DNA of 64,000 nt from Paraspadella gotoi (Eukaryota > Chaetognatha), in NCBI GenBank assembly GCA_051294375.1, contig CM119269.1:16949030-17013029 (forward strand), read 5' to 3'. Within the stretch, counting starts at the first letter, position 1. Each line of letters starts with the position of its first letter. Positions 9,836-22,760 of this stretch are shown here, piece after piece. The translations under genes and the position numbers were made by a program. The notes beneath the pieces are model-generated. The model was given only the letters and a program-made list of their open reading frames with translations, was not told where the DNA came from and searched no databases.

Positions 9836-11891
9836 AGAATTGAAAACAGTAGTATCTTTGCTGCCTCAAAGAAGACAGCAGGTTTTTTGAAGCGCTCAGC
9901 CAACAAATAATTAAAAAAAGATAATAATTTAACTCATGAGTGAAAAACGGAATAAAATGATCTGTGAGTCGGGGCATTGCCTTAGCGTTCACCCCGCCTT
10001 CATAAGCATTGACTTTTTCAGTTGTGACCCGGTGTGGCTCATTGAGTATTAAAGCCATCAGCTCGATGACCCACTAAGGTTACCGGGTTCTATCCCAACC
10101 CGGGTACCTACCCTTTGGGAGAGTGAGACGCCGTAAGCTGCCTTGGGGGTGTGGCGGAATCCCTCAATGCCTGGTTTCCAAGCCCAGGACCGTTCCATAC
10201 CTCACTAAAGGGGGGTTAGTAGAAGTTACGGATAGTCATTCTTCTGCCCACTTAGCGCCATATCCACTAGGTGAGCCCAATCCCTTTTGAAGCCTATTGC
10301 CAACCTTTCTGATTCCAAGGCCCAATGGACGGAGACTCCGAAATTGCTACCCCCCTCGCCTACCTCCACTGGATAAGCAGTGCAGGGTGGGTTACAATCT
10401 GCCGGGCGCGGCAGTACGGGCACTTGCGCCCTAGGTTCACCCCGCCTATAGAGCATGATTTTCAGTTGTGATCCGGTGGTCCACTACATTGAGGGCGGGA
10501 TTCGTGGGAGCGCAAGCCAAGACATTCGAAACTTTCTTTGTTATCACATTATTCAGAAGCTAAGACCTGATATCGCGTCGTACTCGCTATCCACATCGGA
10601 AATCGACACCGCTGCAGCAGCGGACTATACTCACCTCTCACGTGCAACAGCCATTCATCTCCTCGACGTATCGCGACCACTAAGAGTCGTGCCCAACACA
10701 CAAGCAGGCGATTCCAATCATGTGTGCCTCAACCCCCAGAAAGAAGGAATAGCCCACTAAGTTTCGGGAAAAATTCGCGCATGCGATGAGGGATAGGAAT
10801 CCAACCCGAAAAACGCTCGTGCGCGGCGTGCGTGCGCGTGCTGCGTCTCGTCTCTCTCATGTATAAGAATTTAATCCCTGCCCCACTTGCGCCATCCTCG
10901 CCTTCAGGCGCGCAGAAGGAGACACTGCAAAGGATCCGAGCACGAAGTTTTCCCGCGAGCGCGGAATTCAAACTTCGTGTATAGACACTGTTAGTGAAAT
11001 CCCCTCCAACCGCTGTTTAGATTCAACGCGCACCGGAACTACGCCCCAGCAAAAATTACTTGGGTTACAAGTAGAGGGAACGAAAACCGGAGGACTCTCT
11101 GTCTGTCTGCCCTTTGTTTGGTCATTTCTTTCTGTCCATTCTTGTCTGGAAGTTTCGGTCGCCTCCATATTTTTTGGGATTCGTCCGATTTCCCGGCCAT
11201 CTGCGTGTTTATATCAGTTGATTATTGTCTCCGACTTGATATTAAGTTATTTGCGTGTAAGATATTTTTTTATTTGATTTCCTGGATTGTTATTTCGTCT
11301 TTTCCTTTGCACATAGCATGCAAGCGAATGAACCGTGTCGGAATCAGAATATTCTTTCTCGTAATTTCTCTGGGTCTTTCTTTCACTTCTTCTCGTTTTC
11401 ATCTCTGTTCTTCTGTCGCGCTCTATCATCGCATGTCATCTCTTTTCTGTCTTCTCTCTCTGTCTTCTCTCTCGTCGCGTCTCAGTCTGCTGCTATCCGC
11501 TCTCGTCGATCGTCGCGTGTCTGCTGCTCTCCATCTCAGGGTCTTCTCTCTCTCTCCTCTCTCTTTCTCTCAGCTCCTTCTCCAAATTCCTCCTCTCGGC
11601 TTCTCCCGTAATATAACGATTTGAAGTTCCTCCGGTCCATTACCGCTTCCAGCAGCTTCATTGTCCTCCCTCTTCCTCCTCCTCCTCCTCCTTCATCCCA
11701 ACGGCAACCTACCATTCCAGTGGTCGGGCTGTACTCGGCGGCGCGCGTGGCAGCGTGCTTCCGTTTGACAGACGCGATCAACCGGAAGTTGGGAGAGTAT
11801 ACGCTCCAAGCATCGGAGAAGGACCGTGGCAAGAAGGGCTCGTGGATTTGATGGTGGAGAAGGGTTGAGGGTGGGGCTGGGTGGATGACAT
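9836..11891 (-). repeat. Right arm of the large imperfect palindrome
   Basis: This is an inverted copy of 7960-9590 with many extra bases. It includes an unmatched stretch of about 150 bp near 10575-10730 that has no counterpart in the left arm. The arm ends at the 25-N gap at 11892, so its true end is unknown. Confidence 0.88.
9957..10500 (+). repeat. SINE-like unit, inverted copy
   Basis: The plus strand carries TGGCTCATTGAG (10035-10046) and GGTTCTATCCC (10086-10096), the same A-box and B-box pair as the minus-strand unit at 8933-9478. A second, degraded copy of the start segment appears near 10425-10500. It is part of the right palindrome arm, so it is not an independent insertion. Confidence 0.6.
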
Positions 11892-12481
11892 NNNNNNNNN
11901 NNNNNNNNNNNNNNNNTCTCTCTCTTTCTCTCTTTCTCTCTTTCTCTTTCTCTCTCAATCTCTCTCTTTATCTCTCTCTTTCATGGAAAGAAGCGTTTTG
12001 TGCTTGGAATATTGAAATTAAAGATTTGAATTCTCACGAACTCGAGTCACGCAAAAGGAAAAAGGAGGAAGAGTAAAAAGTGAAGGCGTCGACTTGTGAT
12101 TTGCTGACTGGTGAACGTGGGCGTGACAAAAATCATTTCCGGTGAATTCCTCGCCAAAAAAAACCAATACCGAACGCGGGCTGAAGATTGCTTATTTCTT
12201 TTCTTTTTTTTTTTTTGCTCCCTTACTTGCCTTCTTCATAAAATAGTTCATATGTTTTTCAGTACTTTCTTTTAATTCTCTTTTGTTCTTTCTTTCTTTC
12301 TTTCTTACTTTAGTTCCTAATTCAATTCCTTCCTTTTTATATTTTCTCCACATTCTCTTCCTCATCATTCTTGGCCATGAAGGCGTAGTAAGAACGAGTC
12401 GGCTTTCCATGACAAAAAGTTATCGGAATGAATAATGTAAATTTATGTCATAAAGTTGAATACCGTATATTGAAAAATCTA

Positions 12482-12617
12482 GAAAGAGAGAGAGAGAGAG
12501 AGAGANNNNNNNNNNNNNNNNNNNNNNNNNNNNNNNNNNNNNNNNNNNNNNNNNNNNNNNNNNNNNNNNNNNNNNNNNNNNNNNNNNNNNNNNNNGAGAG
12601 AGAGAGAGAGAGAGAGA
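12482..12617. repeat. (GA)n microsatellite broken by a 90-N gap
   Basis: GA repeats lie on both sides of the N run at 12506-12595. The gap almost certainly hides more of the same tract. Confidence 0.95.
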
Positions 12618-13230
12618 TAAAGTTTTGTTTACCTCCTGTATTCGGGAAAAGTGTTTGTTTCGTCACCACAGATTCTCTTGCATTGAGATTTTTCGTCCTC
12701 TTCCATTTGCGCGCCAATTCCCATTCCGCCATCTTTGATTTCGCCATTTTGATTTTCTCCATTTATTCCCGCGACGGGGACTGACCTCTGACCGAATGCG
12801 AGTCCGAACTGGGAAAAACAAAAGGGAAAAACTTATCGTGTAAAAAATACTGTTAAGACTTCATAAAACTAAGACTGTTTGTACTTATTTTTAAAAGTTT
12901 AGACATTAAAGGTGAACATCCTAAACATATGAATTTTGTTAACCACTTTTTATTTTTTTTTGGAAATCCTTCACGATTTAAATGTTTATTTTAAAATAAC
13001 TATTTTTCGTTTTATTTATTTAATATGTTTTTTATTTCCTCTTTTTTCCATCTGGAACCGAGAGTAAAGGTTAGATTTCTAATTCGAGTTGCCATTTAAA
13101 TTTTTGACGCCGATATCTTTGTTTTCTTCGAAAATGTTTACCGCGATGGTTTTATTCAAATAATATTTTAATTTAATATCAATAATATCATTCAAGTCAC
13201 GAGAAATATTTTCCGATGGGTCGTCGATGT
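12618..13230. other. No gene seen
   Basis: This is AT-rich sequence with short open frames only. No homology, RNA gene or clear repeat was recognised. Confidence 0.5.
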
Positions 13231-13232
13231 AT

Positions 13233-13236
<4 letters not shown>

Positions 13237-13315
<79 letters not shown>
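13237..13315. repeat. (CT)39 microsatellite
   Basis: This is an uninterrupted CT run of about 39 units. Confidence 0.97.
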
Positions 13316-13319
<4 letters not shown>

Positions 13320-13323
<4 letters not shown>

Positions 13324-14585
13324 TCGAATAAGCCATTAGGCACTCGATTTAGAGCTGAGTGTTGTTACTTCTTAAAGAAAGATTCTTTCTTTCTCTCACA
13401 ACCGAGATTGGCATTCCGGGGCGTCTTTCGCCTCAGCCCTCAGGGTTATCACGAAGCTCCGTAAATCTTGGCATCAAATCATTATGCCATCTCATCAATG
13501 ATTGCAATTGAAATTGAAATTGAAAGGAGCATCGATCTCATCATCCGGATGCAATTCTTACGATTCCCACTTTGCCAGCTCCTGATCTAATCATCTTATC
13601 ATTTCATCATTTTATCTCATTTCTCCTAAAAGCTTCTCACATTTTTCGCTCTTCTACCTTTTGCGATTGTGACCACAAAGCCCTCCAACGCCCACGCAAC
13701 GACAACAACAACTCAAAATAAAAAAAATCTTTCATTTCTTAGGAGAAAAATCCATTACATCGGAGAATGAAAGAAGCTTCTTCCCCATTCGCTTTTTCTT
13801 TCGCTCTTTCTCTTTCACTCTTTCGCTCTCAACTTTCTACCTTTTCAATTTATTCGCCGCAGAGAGAGAAAGAGTGACTCGAGAAGCGAGACGACCCTCG
13901 CCGTTCCTCCCCACAACCGCTTCTGTTCTCCCCCCCCCTTTGCAAAAAAGACACTCGCAGGTGGATCTGGCGGAAGCGACGAGGAAACCGAAAGGCGAAA
14001 TCCGAATCGAAACTCGGCCAAGGATGAACATCTTTTTGGGGGGGGGGCGGACTCTTTTATTTACAGACGACGAAGTCTCTCGGGGGTTGAGAGGTCGGGC
14101 TTTTGTCTCACGGACGATGTCAGATTAAATGCTATTGTTTTTCGGTCAGTCAGTTTGTCGGGTTGTGTAGCCTTGGCTTTTTAATTTGTTCCGGTTTTTA
14201 TCCCTAGAACAATCTTTTCATGTCAGTTTTTCTGAATTTATACAATATTAAGCTATCGAATTGCTTTTATCACTAGCTTACTTCATTATTTTTAAGNNNN
14301 NNNNNNTATTAAATTAATGAATCATTTTTTAAACTAATTTTAACACTTCATCGTCGAAATTGCTGAAATTAAAGAGTGGAAAGGAAAGGAAAGGAATGAG
14401 TCGTCACCATTTTAAGGTGAAAGGAGCCCAAAGTTCCCCTTTCGCTCAATATTTCATGGTGCTCAATTTTTCAGTCATGGTGCGACTCTATCGAGGTCAT
14501 AAGTGGGAGGGGTCAGGTGGAATCCAGCTTTGAATTTAATAACAGGTGCCGAGGTCGCTAATCGAGAGCGGTTTCCTTTGAAAGC
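13320..14585. other. No supportable gene
   Basis: Mixed-composition sequence with a 10-N gap at 14297-14306. A GC-richer segment at 13870-14130 is open in more than one frame on both strands, but nothing identifies a protein. Confidence 0.5.
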
Positions 14586-15237
14586 ATGAAGCCGCGGGCG
14601 CCGCTTCTGCCGCCGACGCCTCGGGCGCCGCTTCTGCCGCCNNNNNNNNNNNNNNNNNNNNNNNNNNNNNNNNNNNNNNNNNNNNNNNNNNNNNNNNNNN
14701 NNNNNNNNNNNNNNNNNNNNNNNNNNNNNNNNNNNNNNNNNNNNNNNNNNNNNNNNNNNNNNNNNNNNNNNNNNNNNNNNNNNNNNNNNNNNNNNNNNNN
14801 NNNNNNNNNNNNNNNNNNNNNNNNNNNNNNNNNNNNNNNNNNNNNNNNNNNNNNNNNNNNNNNNNNNNNNNNNNNNNNNNNNNNNNNNNNNNNNNNNNNN
14901 NNNNNNNNNNNNNNNNNNNNNNNNNNNNNNNNNNNNNNNNNNNNNNNNNNNNNNNNNNNNNNNNNNNNNNNNNNNNNNNNNNNNNNNNNNNNNNNNNNNN
15001 NNNNNNNNNNNNNNNNNNNNNNNNNNNNNNNNNNNNNNNNNNNNNNNNNNNNNNNNNNNNNNNNNNNNNNNNNNNNNNNNNNNNNNNNNNNNNNNNNNNN
15101 NNNNNNNNNNNNNNNNNNNNNNNNNNNNNNNNNNNNNNNNNNNNNNNNNNNNNNNNNNNNNNNNNNNNNNNNNNNNNNNNNNNNNNNNNNNNNNNNNNNN
15201 NNNNNNNNNNNNNNNNNNNNNNNNNNNNNNNNNNNNN
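14586..15237. repeat. 27-bp GC-rich minisatellite running into a 596-N gap
   Basis: The 19-bp landmark GGGCGCCGCTTCTGCCGCC occurs at 14596 and 14623, giving a 27-bp period. In one plus-strand frame it reads as a nine-residue Pro-rich repeat (PRAPLLPPT). The N run at 14642-15237 starts within the second unit, so the array probably extends into it. Confidence 0.8.
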
Positions 15238-15325
15238 CAGTGTTTTGCCTTTTAATCACGTCAGCTTGAATTTCTCTCTCGCTCGTTTACTTTGGCTAAT
15301 GAAGATTTTCTCGATAATCCGTAGA

Positions 15326-15575
15326 NNNNNNNNNNNNNNNNNNNNNNNNNNNNNNNNNNNNNNNNNNNNNNNNNNNNNNNNNNNNNNNNNNNNNNNNNNN
15401 NNNNNNNNNNNNNNNNNNNNNNNNNNNNNNNNNNNNNNNNNNGGTAATACTGTTTTTCTTTTTCCATCCTCTCTTGGTAATACTTTTTTCCATCTCTCTG
15501 TGTAATACTGTGTTCTTCCATCTCTTTGCGTACATTTACTGTTTTCCTTTTTCCATCTCTCTTGGTAATACTGTT
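15326..15575. repeat. Minisatellite of about 30 bp adjoining a 117-N gap
   Basis: After the gap (15326-15442) the sequence repeats units starting GGTAATACTG and ending in CCATCTCTCT four times, with unit lengths of about 26-40 bp. The gap probably lies inside the same array. Confidence 0.8.
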
Positions 15576-16305
15576 TTTTTTTAATGTTTTTTTCCTTTTT
15601 TTATCTTTTTTTTTCTACCAGTCGTTCGAGAGAAAAAAAAGCCTCTGTTTTTCTTTCTTTTTCGCAGAATAAATGTTGTTTTGTATCGTTTAGTTTTTAT
15701 TTATTATTGTTAATCGTTCAAGATAAACTGGGCGCCGTCTTTGTCGTCGTTGAGAGAAGCTTTTTAGATACGGTGAATGTCGGGTGTATCGATCGTGGAA
15801 TTAAAAACCGAAAATCGAAATTAATTATTCAAGTTTGATACTTTTCGTACTTTCATACTTTATCGGTGGAATGTTCGTCTTTAATTAAAGTTTAAATCAT
15901 CTCTCGGAAAAAAAAAACGGGGAAAAAAATGTAAAAACATCGTGTTATCTATTCGTTTGTTTTGTTATTTTTTTTTCTTCTTTTTAGTGCAACCCCATAA
16001 CTCCATATATACATCATGACCGTAAAAGAATTAACGAAAACTTTTAATCGATAATCGTTAAATTCATCGTCGCAATAACCGTCGCTCGCTGTATCGTCAA
16101 GTTTTTCTTTCCTACCCCCCCCCCCCTCGGTTTCGGGGGGGCCCTTCCTCCTTGTTACAACGCCGGCTATACTTAAATTGGAATCAGAGCACCGATTTAA
16201 GACATTTTTTAACATTTTTTTTTCTTTTCGAATAACAAATTCATCCATCGTTTTTGATTTTTGGCATCTCATGCTTTAAACTTTAAACGTGACGGGGAGA
16301 AGAGG
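15576..16305. other. No gene seen
   Basis: AT-rich and homopolymer-rich, including C12 and G8 runs near 16120-16141. No gene was recognised. Confidence 0.5.
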
Positions 16306-16307
16306 AT

Positions 16308-16317
16308 CGAGAGAGAA

Positions 16318-16369
<52 letters not shown>
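16308..16369. repeat. (GA)n microsatellite
   Basis: GA repeat with one AGA interruption. Confidence 0.95.
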
Positions 16370-16373
<4 letters not shown>

Positions 16374-16399
16374 AATGTTGAAAGCCTTCTCACTCGAGC

Positions 16400-17800
16400 G
16401 TGAAATGCGTCGAGACCGAATGTTCAAGCAATCGTGAAAATTTAATGTCTGATGAGTTTTATTATTACTATTATTATTATTACGTTTTAAAAATAACGTG
16501 AATCGATGGGAAAGCCACCCAAGGCGACGACGACGACAAGGATAACGACGACAACGATGGGAGTGGCCGCCTCCGCTGGAGGGCGTTGTCAAAGTCTAAA
16601 TTTTGAACGCGTCAGGCGTTGGAAGCGCGTCTAGATTTTTTAATTTTTTTAATTACATTGTAAATTGACGTTTCAAGTATTAAATAATTTTTTTTAAAGA
16701 TAAGTAAAACAAAATTTTATGAATGTTTTAACGAATACGCTTAAATCATCAAATATTTTATGTATTTCTTGCTTTCTTGACTCTTTTATGATGCATTCAT
16801 AAATATTATATGATTAATTCAGTTATCTGACAAAAGTAAGTTTTAATAGAAATTGGTCCATAACAATAACACACCCGAAACTTACCTGCTTACTTGGAAT
16901 TTTTCGACAAAAATGCAATGTAAACCTTGCCAGAAGCATTTTTTTACTACAAATAAGTATAATCATAAATATTTTTATCTGGAATGTTTTAGAATGAGAT
17001 CAAACTATAAGTATTGAAACATTTTTCTTCAAAACCTCGCGGATAAAACATAGCAGTTGCCTTTGCTGCTTCCAAATAAGCATTATTATTAATATTATTA
17101 TTCTTAAAAAATGAAATTTGGGCAATTTGTGGAGACGAGATTGTGTAAGATGACCAGGCTTATCTGTCTAATTCCGATATAGAGAGAAAAAAAAAAGAAA
17201 GTGGGACCAAGAAAGAGAGAAAAAAAAGAGAGAATTTACCAAGCAAATACAAGATTAATTTGAAGAGAGTTTCTATTTTCTTTCCGTCGGTGATTGCCGA
17301 AGGTCGTCCGTTAATTTCCACTTCTCATTCATCTCCATGAAAGAATTTAATAAATTTAAGTGCAAAAGGGAATTCTTTAACTTTTTTCAATCCGGGTTCC
17401 GAGTTTGTACAGAAAGAAATTGGAAACCGGCTTTTCGGCGCTAGAGTTTCTCTTTTCCTATCTCAGTCGTTGCTTTTAAAAATTAAGAAGGTTATCGCTA
17501 TCATAAGAAAATCTTTCTTCGCTTTTCAATTAGGCTAAATCAACAACTCAACCTTACTTGAATCGGCACAAACGCGACTCTTTTTTAACTAGATTATTTA
17601 TTGAGTCTCAAATCGAAAATTGTATCGAATTTTTTTTTTCCCTTTCATATATATTCTCTCCCTGACGCTTTCTGTCGTCACTTTTTTTCCCTCCGCATAT
17701 TTTCACGGGTTTTTGAAACGCAGACAAAAATTACTATTGAATTTCTTTCATCACTTATTTAACAAAAAAAAAAGGCAGGGAGGACAACGAATGAGAAGGT
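16400..17800. other. No gene seen; AT-rich
   Basis: An ATT-triplet stretch lies near 16460-16485 and a second near 17084-17105. Otherwise this is ordinary AT-rich sequence without long open frames. Confidence 0.5.
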
Positions 17801-17802
17801 AG

Positions 17803-18480
17803 AGAGAGAGAGAGAGAAGAGAGAAAGAGGAAGAATGAGATTTGTACTGTTATAGAGAGATGAGATTAGAGAGTAGTATGACGCAGCTACGCTAGATGTA
17901 AGTTATGATTGTAGTTTATCCGATGCAGAGAGTTAGAGACAGAGATCTAGTCAGATCTTGTTTCCGCACTAGTACATGATTGATGCAGATCATATATACA
18001 TCACCATTCATGGAGTTCTCACACTTATCAGACTCACCATATGTACAACACAGTCGATCCAATCGAACACAGACAGACAGACATCATGTTGCATATCGCA
18101 ACAAGCGAGATCTTGGTCTAGGAAGGTGAGCCTGCGAGAGATATCATTGCAGATTATCGCAGGTCGATGCGCCTACTGACGACAGAGCATGTAAATCCTG
18201 GAGTACTGCCACGTCATTTTCGTCGGTACCGCATATCAATCAGTTTATGATCTATGATCTCCTGCGCCTTCACCCTACTAGAGGGATCTCGTGTTTTCCT
18301 GTACCCCGTTCCTTCCACTGTCGTAACCCGCCATAGTGGGCTTGGCTCTCTAGACCATTGTCAGCCCTACCCCATTCCCACCCTAGACCGCCCCGCTTCC
18401 TTCCTATCGCGGTGCTGAGCTCGGACCAGGGATTCTTGTTCATGGGCTCGGGAGATTCGGGACATCTACGACTTGCCAGC
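17803..18480. other. Stretch with unusual texture, no gene seen
   Basis: Unlike its surroundings, this segment has very few homopolymer runs and many short GATC/AGTC-like words. No open frame of interest and no match to other parts of the window was seen. It could be foreign sequence, a distinct repeat or low-quality read sequence. Confidence 0.4.
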
Positions 18481-18700
18481 GCGATTTTCGTGACATTTAC
18501 AAACCTTAAAAGTCATTATTTACGTTGTTCTTCGTTCTTCTTCTTCTTCGCAGGCAGAGTCGACTGTCACTTTATTGTTTTCAATGAATTNNNNNNNNNN
18601 NNNNNNNNNNNNNNNAAAGAGAGTCAGAGAGAGACAGATAAGAGCTAAATGAGAAAAAGGAAACAAAGATAAAATTCGGGAAACAGAGAAGAAAAAAAAA

Positions 18701-19035
18701 NNNNNNNNNNNNNNNNNNNNNNNNNNNNNNNNNNNNNNNNNNNNNNNNNNNNNNNNNNNNNNNNNNNNNNNNNNNNNNNNNNNNNNNNNNNNNNNNNNNN
18801 NNNNNNNNNNNNNNNNNNNNNNNNNNNNNNNNNNNNNNNNNNNNNNNNNNNNNNNNNNNNNNNNNNNNNNNNNNNNNNNNNNNNNNNNNNNNNNNNNNNN
18901 NNNNNNNNNNNNNNNNNNNNNNNNNNNNNNNNNNNNNNNNNNNNNNNNNNNNNNNNNNNNNNNNNNNNNNNNNNNNNNNNNNNNNNNNNNNNNNNNNNNN
19001 NNNNNNNNNNNNNNNNNNNNNNNNNNNNNNNNNNN
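18701..19035. other. Assembly gap (335 N)
   Basis: Run of 335 N flanked by A-rich sequence. Confidence 0.97.
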
Positions 19036-20101
<1,066 letters not shown>

Positions 20102-20234
20102 AGAGAGTGTCGGCTAAATCTATTAAAGGCTGTTTGTTATTCTCGAAACATTGACGACACTGTTAAACATTTCGTCGATACGTTTATAGTGGAAGGGAGG
20201 GTGGGAAGGAGAGAGAGAGAGAGAGAGAGACGGA

Positions 20235-20949
20235 CATTAAAAGTCGTTTGTCTCGTCTGCGAGTATCTAAACTGACCCAATTTCCCGTAACCCTATTTTA
20301 AGGACGCTTTATCTTATCCAGTTATTTCTCTTAAATCTCATGAGATTTTACCTGCATCTCTCTTATCTAGTACCATCGATATTCTTTATTCTCTCTCTCT
20401 CTCTCTCACCTACTCTCTCTCACTCTTTCTCTTTCTCTCTCTCATCACATAAGGCCTCATCTTGTCATTGGTTCTATCACCGGACTAAGCTCCTTCTCCA
20501 TCGCGTCCAAATATTCACTTCACCCACTCTTTTCCTCATCAATCACCGAATGCTCACGCTCTTCCTCTCACCTTTGCTCGGTGAAGAAATAAATTAGTGA
20601 GAAAACAAATCACTTAAAATCATATTTGTTTTCTCTTTATGACAGTTGATGACTTTTTCGTTTTCTCTCTCATTGATACTCTAATTAGTTTTGGGTACAA
20701 TCTTTTTAATCCCAATCTTTTTAAAACCAATTCTTTTTCACTCCCATCATTGTCACTTCTACCACTTTACTTTAACACTTCACTTTAACACTTTCACTTT
20801 TACACTTCACTTTCACATTTCACTTTCTCCGGCAAATTAACCCTCTCACTCGCTACCCTTTCGACACCCCAGTCCACCCCTACTCATCTTGGGCATAAAT
20901 CTTGTCCCTCAGGAGTGATAATGACTTGGGTCAGTTTTCTAGCTGAGGG

Positions 20950-20950
<1 letters not shown>
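20235..20950. other. No gene seen
   Basis: Contains a CT-rich tract (20390-20445) and a degenerate CACTTTAA/CACTTTCA repeat at about 20755-20825. No gene was recognised. Confidence 0.5.
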
Positions 20951-20981
<31 letters not shown>

Positions 20982-21086
20982 NNNNNNNNNNNNNNNNNNN
21001 NNNNNNAGAAGAGGTTGCAGACTCGGTGACGCCGCCATTAACGTCAACCAGTAAATACACGTTTCGCCGCCCCGTACTGAGGAGAG

Positions 21087-21128
<42 letters not shown>

Positions 21129-22475
21129 GAGAGAGAGAGAAGAGAAAGAGAGGAGATAAAAAGAGAAAAGAAAAAGAGGAGAGCAGAAAGAGAGAGAGAA
21201 GAAGAGGAGGGACAAGAGAGAGAAGAGAAGAGAGAAAGACACAGAGAGAAGACGAGTCGCCGCCTAAAACAAAACCTTTGCAACAGATAAACTCAACCAA
21301 ATAATGAGCATCATAAAAATTCTTAGGTACGAATTTGAATTTTTTTGGCGGAAAACTTGACAAAAAATCAGAATGACCCCCAAGAGAATAGAAAAATAGA
21401 ATTCTAAGGAATTTCTAATGTGAAATTTCGTAATCCGAAGTTTGACACGAGAAAAACTGTAATGATCCATATCGTTACATCTTGGGAACGAAAATTGTTT
21501 TCCCCCCTCACGAGCAATTTGGATACATAATCTTTCTTATTTTTAGTTGTTGTTTTTTTTTTTTGCCTGTTCGTTGGATTCGGATTAAATTTTATTTCGA
21601 TTTCGAAAATCTATTTTCGCTAATCTTTATATCTAATAATTTAGGGAACATTTTAACTTTCCCGTCTTGGGTTTGGGCGTCTTTTCAAAAACCACTTTAA
21701 AAAATACTAATAAAAAAAAAAATGATATCTATTACCCCTAAACCCTAAACTTCCCTTAACCATAACCCCCCCTACCCTGGTCGCGAATGTAAAATTATGG
21801 CATAATTTTAATATATTATATTTATCACACGGAAAAAACTAAAAAATTAATGTTTTTGAACTAAAATTTAATAAATACTTCGACCCCTTGCGACCGGTTA
21901 ATAGACATAAGTCACCGAGAGAATCACGGCTCGATTCACTTTTATCTCCCCAATCACGAATCTCGCACTCAAGTTTGCACTGGTTTCAACCACGAAATCG
22001 ATAACGCGTTTCAGGCGAAGGCAATATCGCTCTAACCACGGACCGCGATTGTTGGTGGGCACAAATTTCAATAACCCCCCTTTATTTCTGCTTAATGTAC
22101 CCCAATATTTCATAGGAACAATGGAAAAGATGAAGCGACGGAGTTTACATTCTCAACTTTTTACCTTAGCTCTTTCTCGGGTCACCCTTTGTAGCGATTA
22201 AGAGATTATCGTCAACTTAAAACGAGGAGGGAGCTCCTTCAAAATTGGCGACGACAAGATAAATTCGAAAGTGAAAAAAAAAGAATTATCTTCGAGGAAA
22301 AAGTTCGAATTTTTCACAGAAGAGAAAGAAAAACGAAGGCAAACATCGTGATGATTAAATCTTTTTAGGATAGACAAGTGGTTTTGAAAAAGAGAATTGA
22401 CAAGTATAGAAAGCGGAAGAGAAGAGAGAGAGGGAGTCATTCGTAAAAGGGGAAATATGATATCTGGATTTAGAA

Positions 22476-22513
<38 letters not shown>

Positions 22514-22673
22514 GGAGAAGAGGAGGTGTGGTGGGGGAAGCGGTGTGGAAAGCTAAAGGAAGGTGAAAGGATAGCGGTTTGAATTGCTAAACCCTTCACC
22601 TCAAAAAAAAAAAACAGAAAAAAAAAAATTCACTCCAAGATTTCGGAATTTTCAAGGTTTTTCCTCTTCATGT

Positions 22674-22760
<87 letters not shown>

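Noticed and set aside
9340-10100. tRNA gene from the A-box and B-box pair
   Set aside because: No acceptor stem or anticodon arm could be folded around the boxes; a SINE-like origin fits better.
10455-10760. 101-codon plus-strand frame in the right palindrome arm
   Set aside because: Its central part is absent from the left arm, the rest overlaps the SINE-like unit, and it has no recognisable protein family.
21736-21775. CTAAACCCTAAAC, resembling a telomere repeat (also about 32267)
   Set aside because: Only one or two imperfect units occur, and the sequence is simply shared by the two duplication copies.
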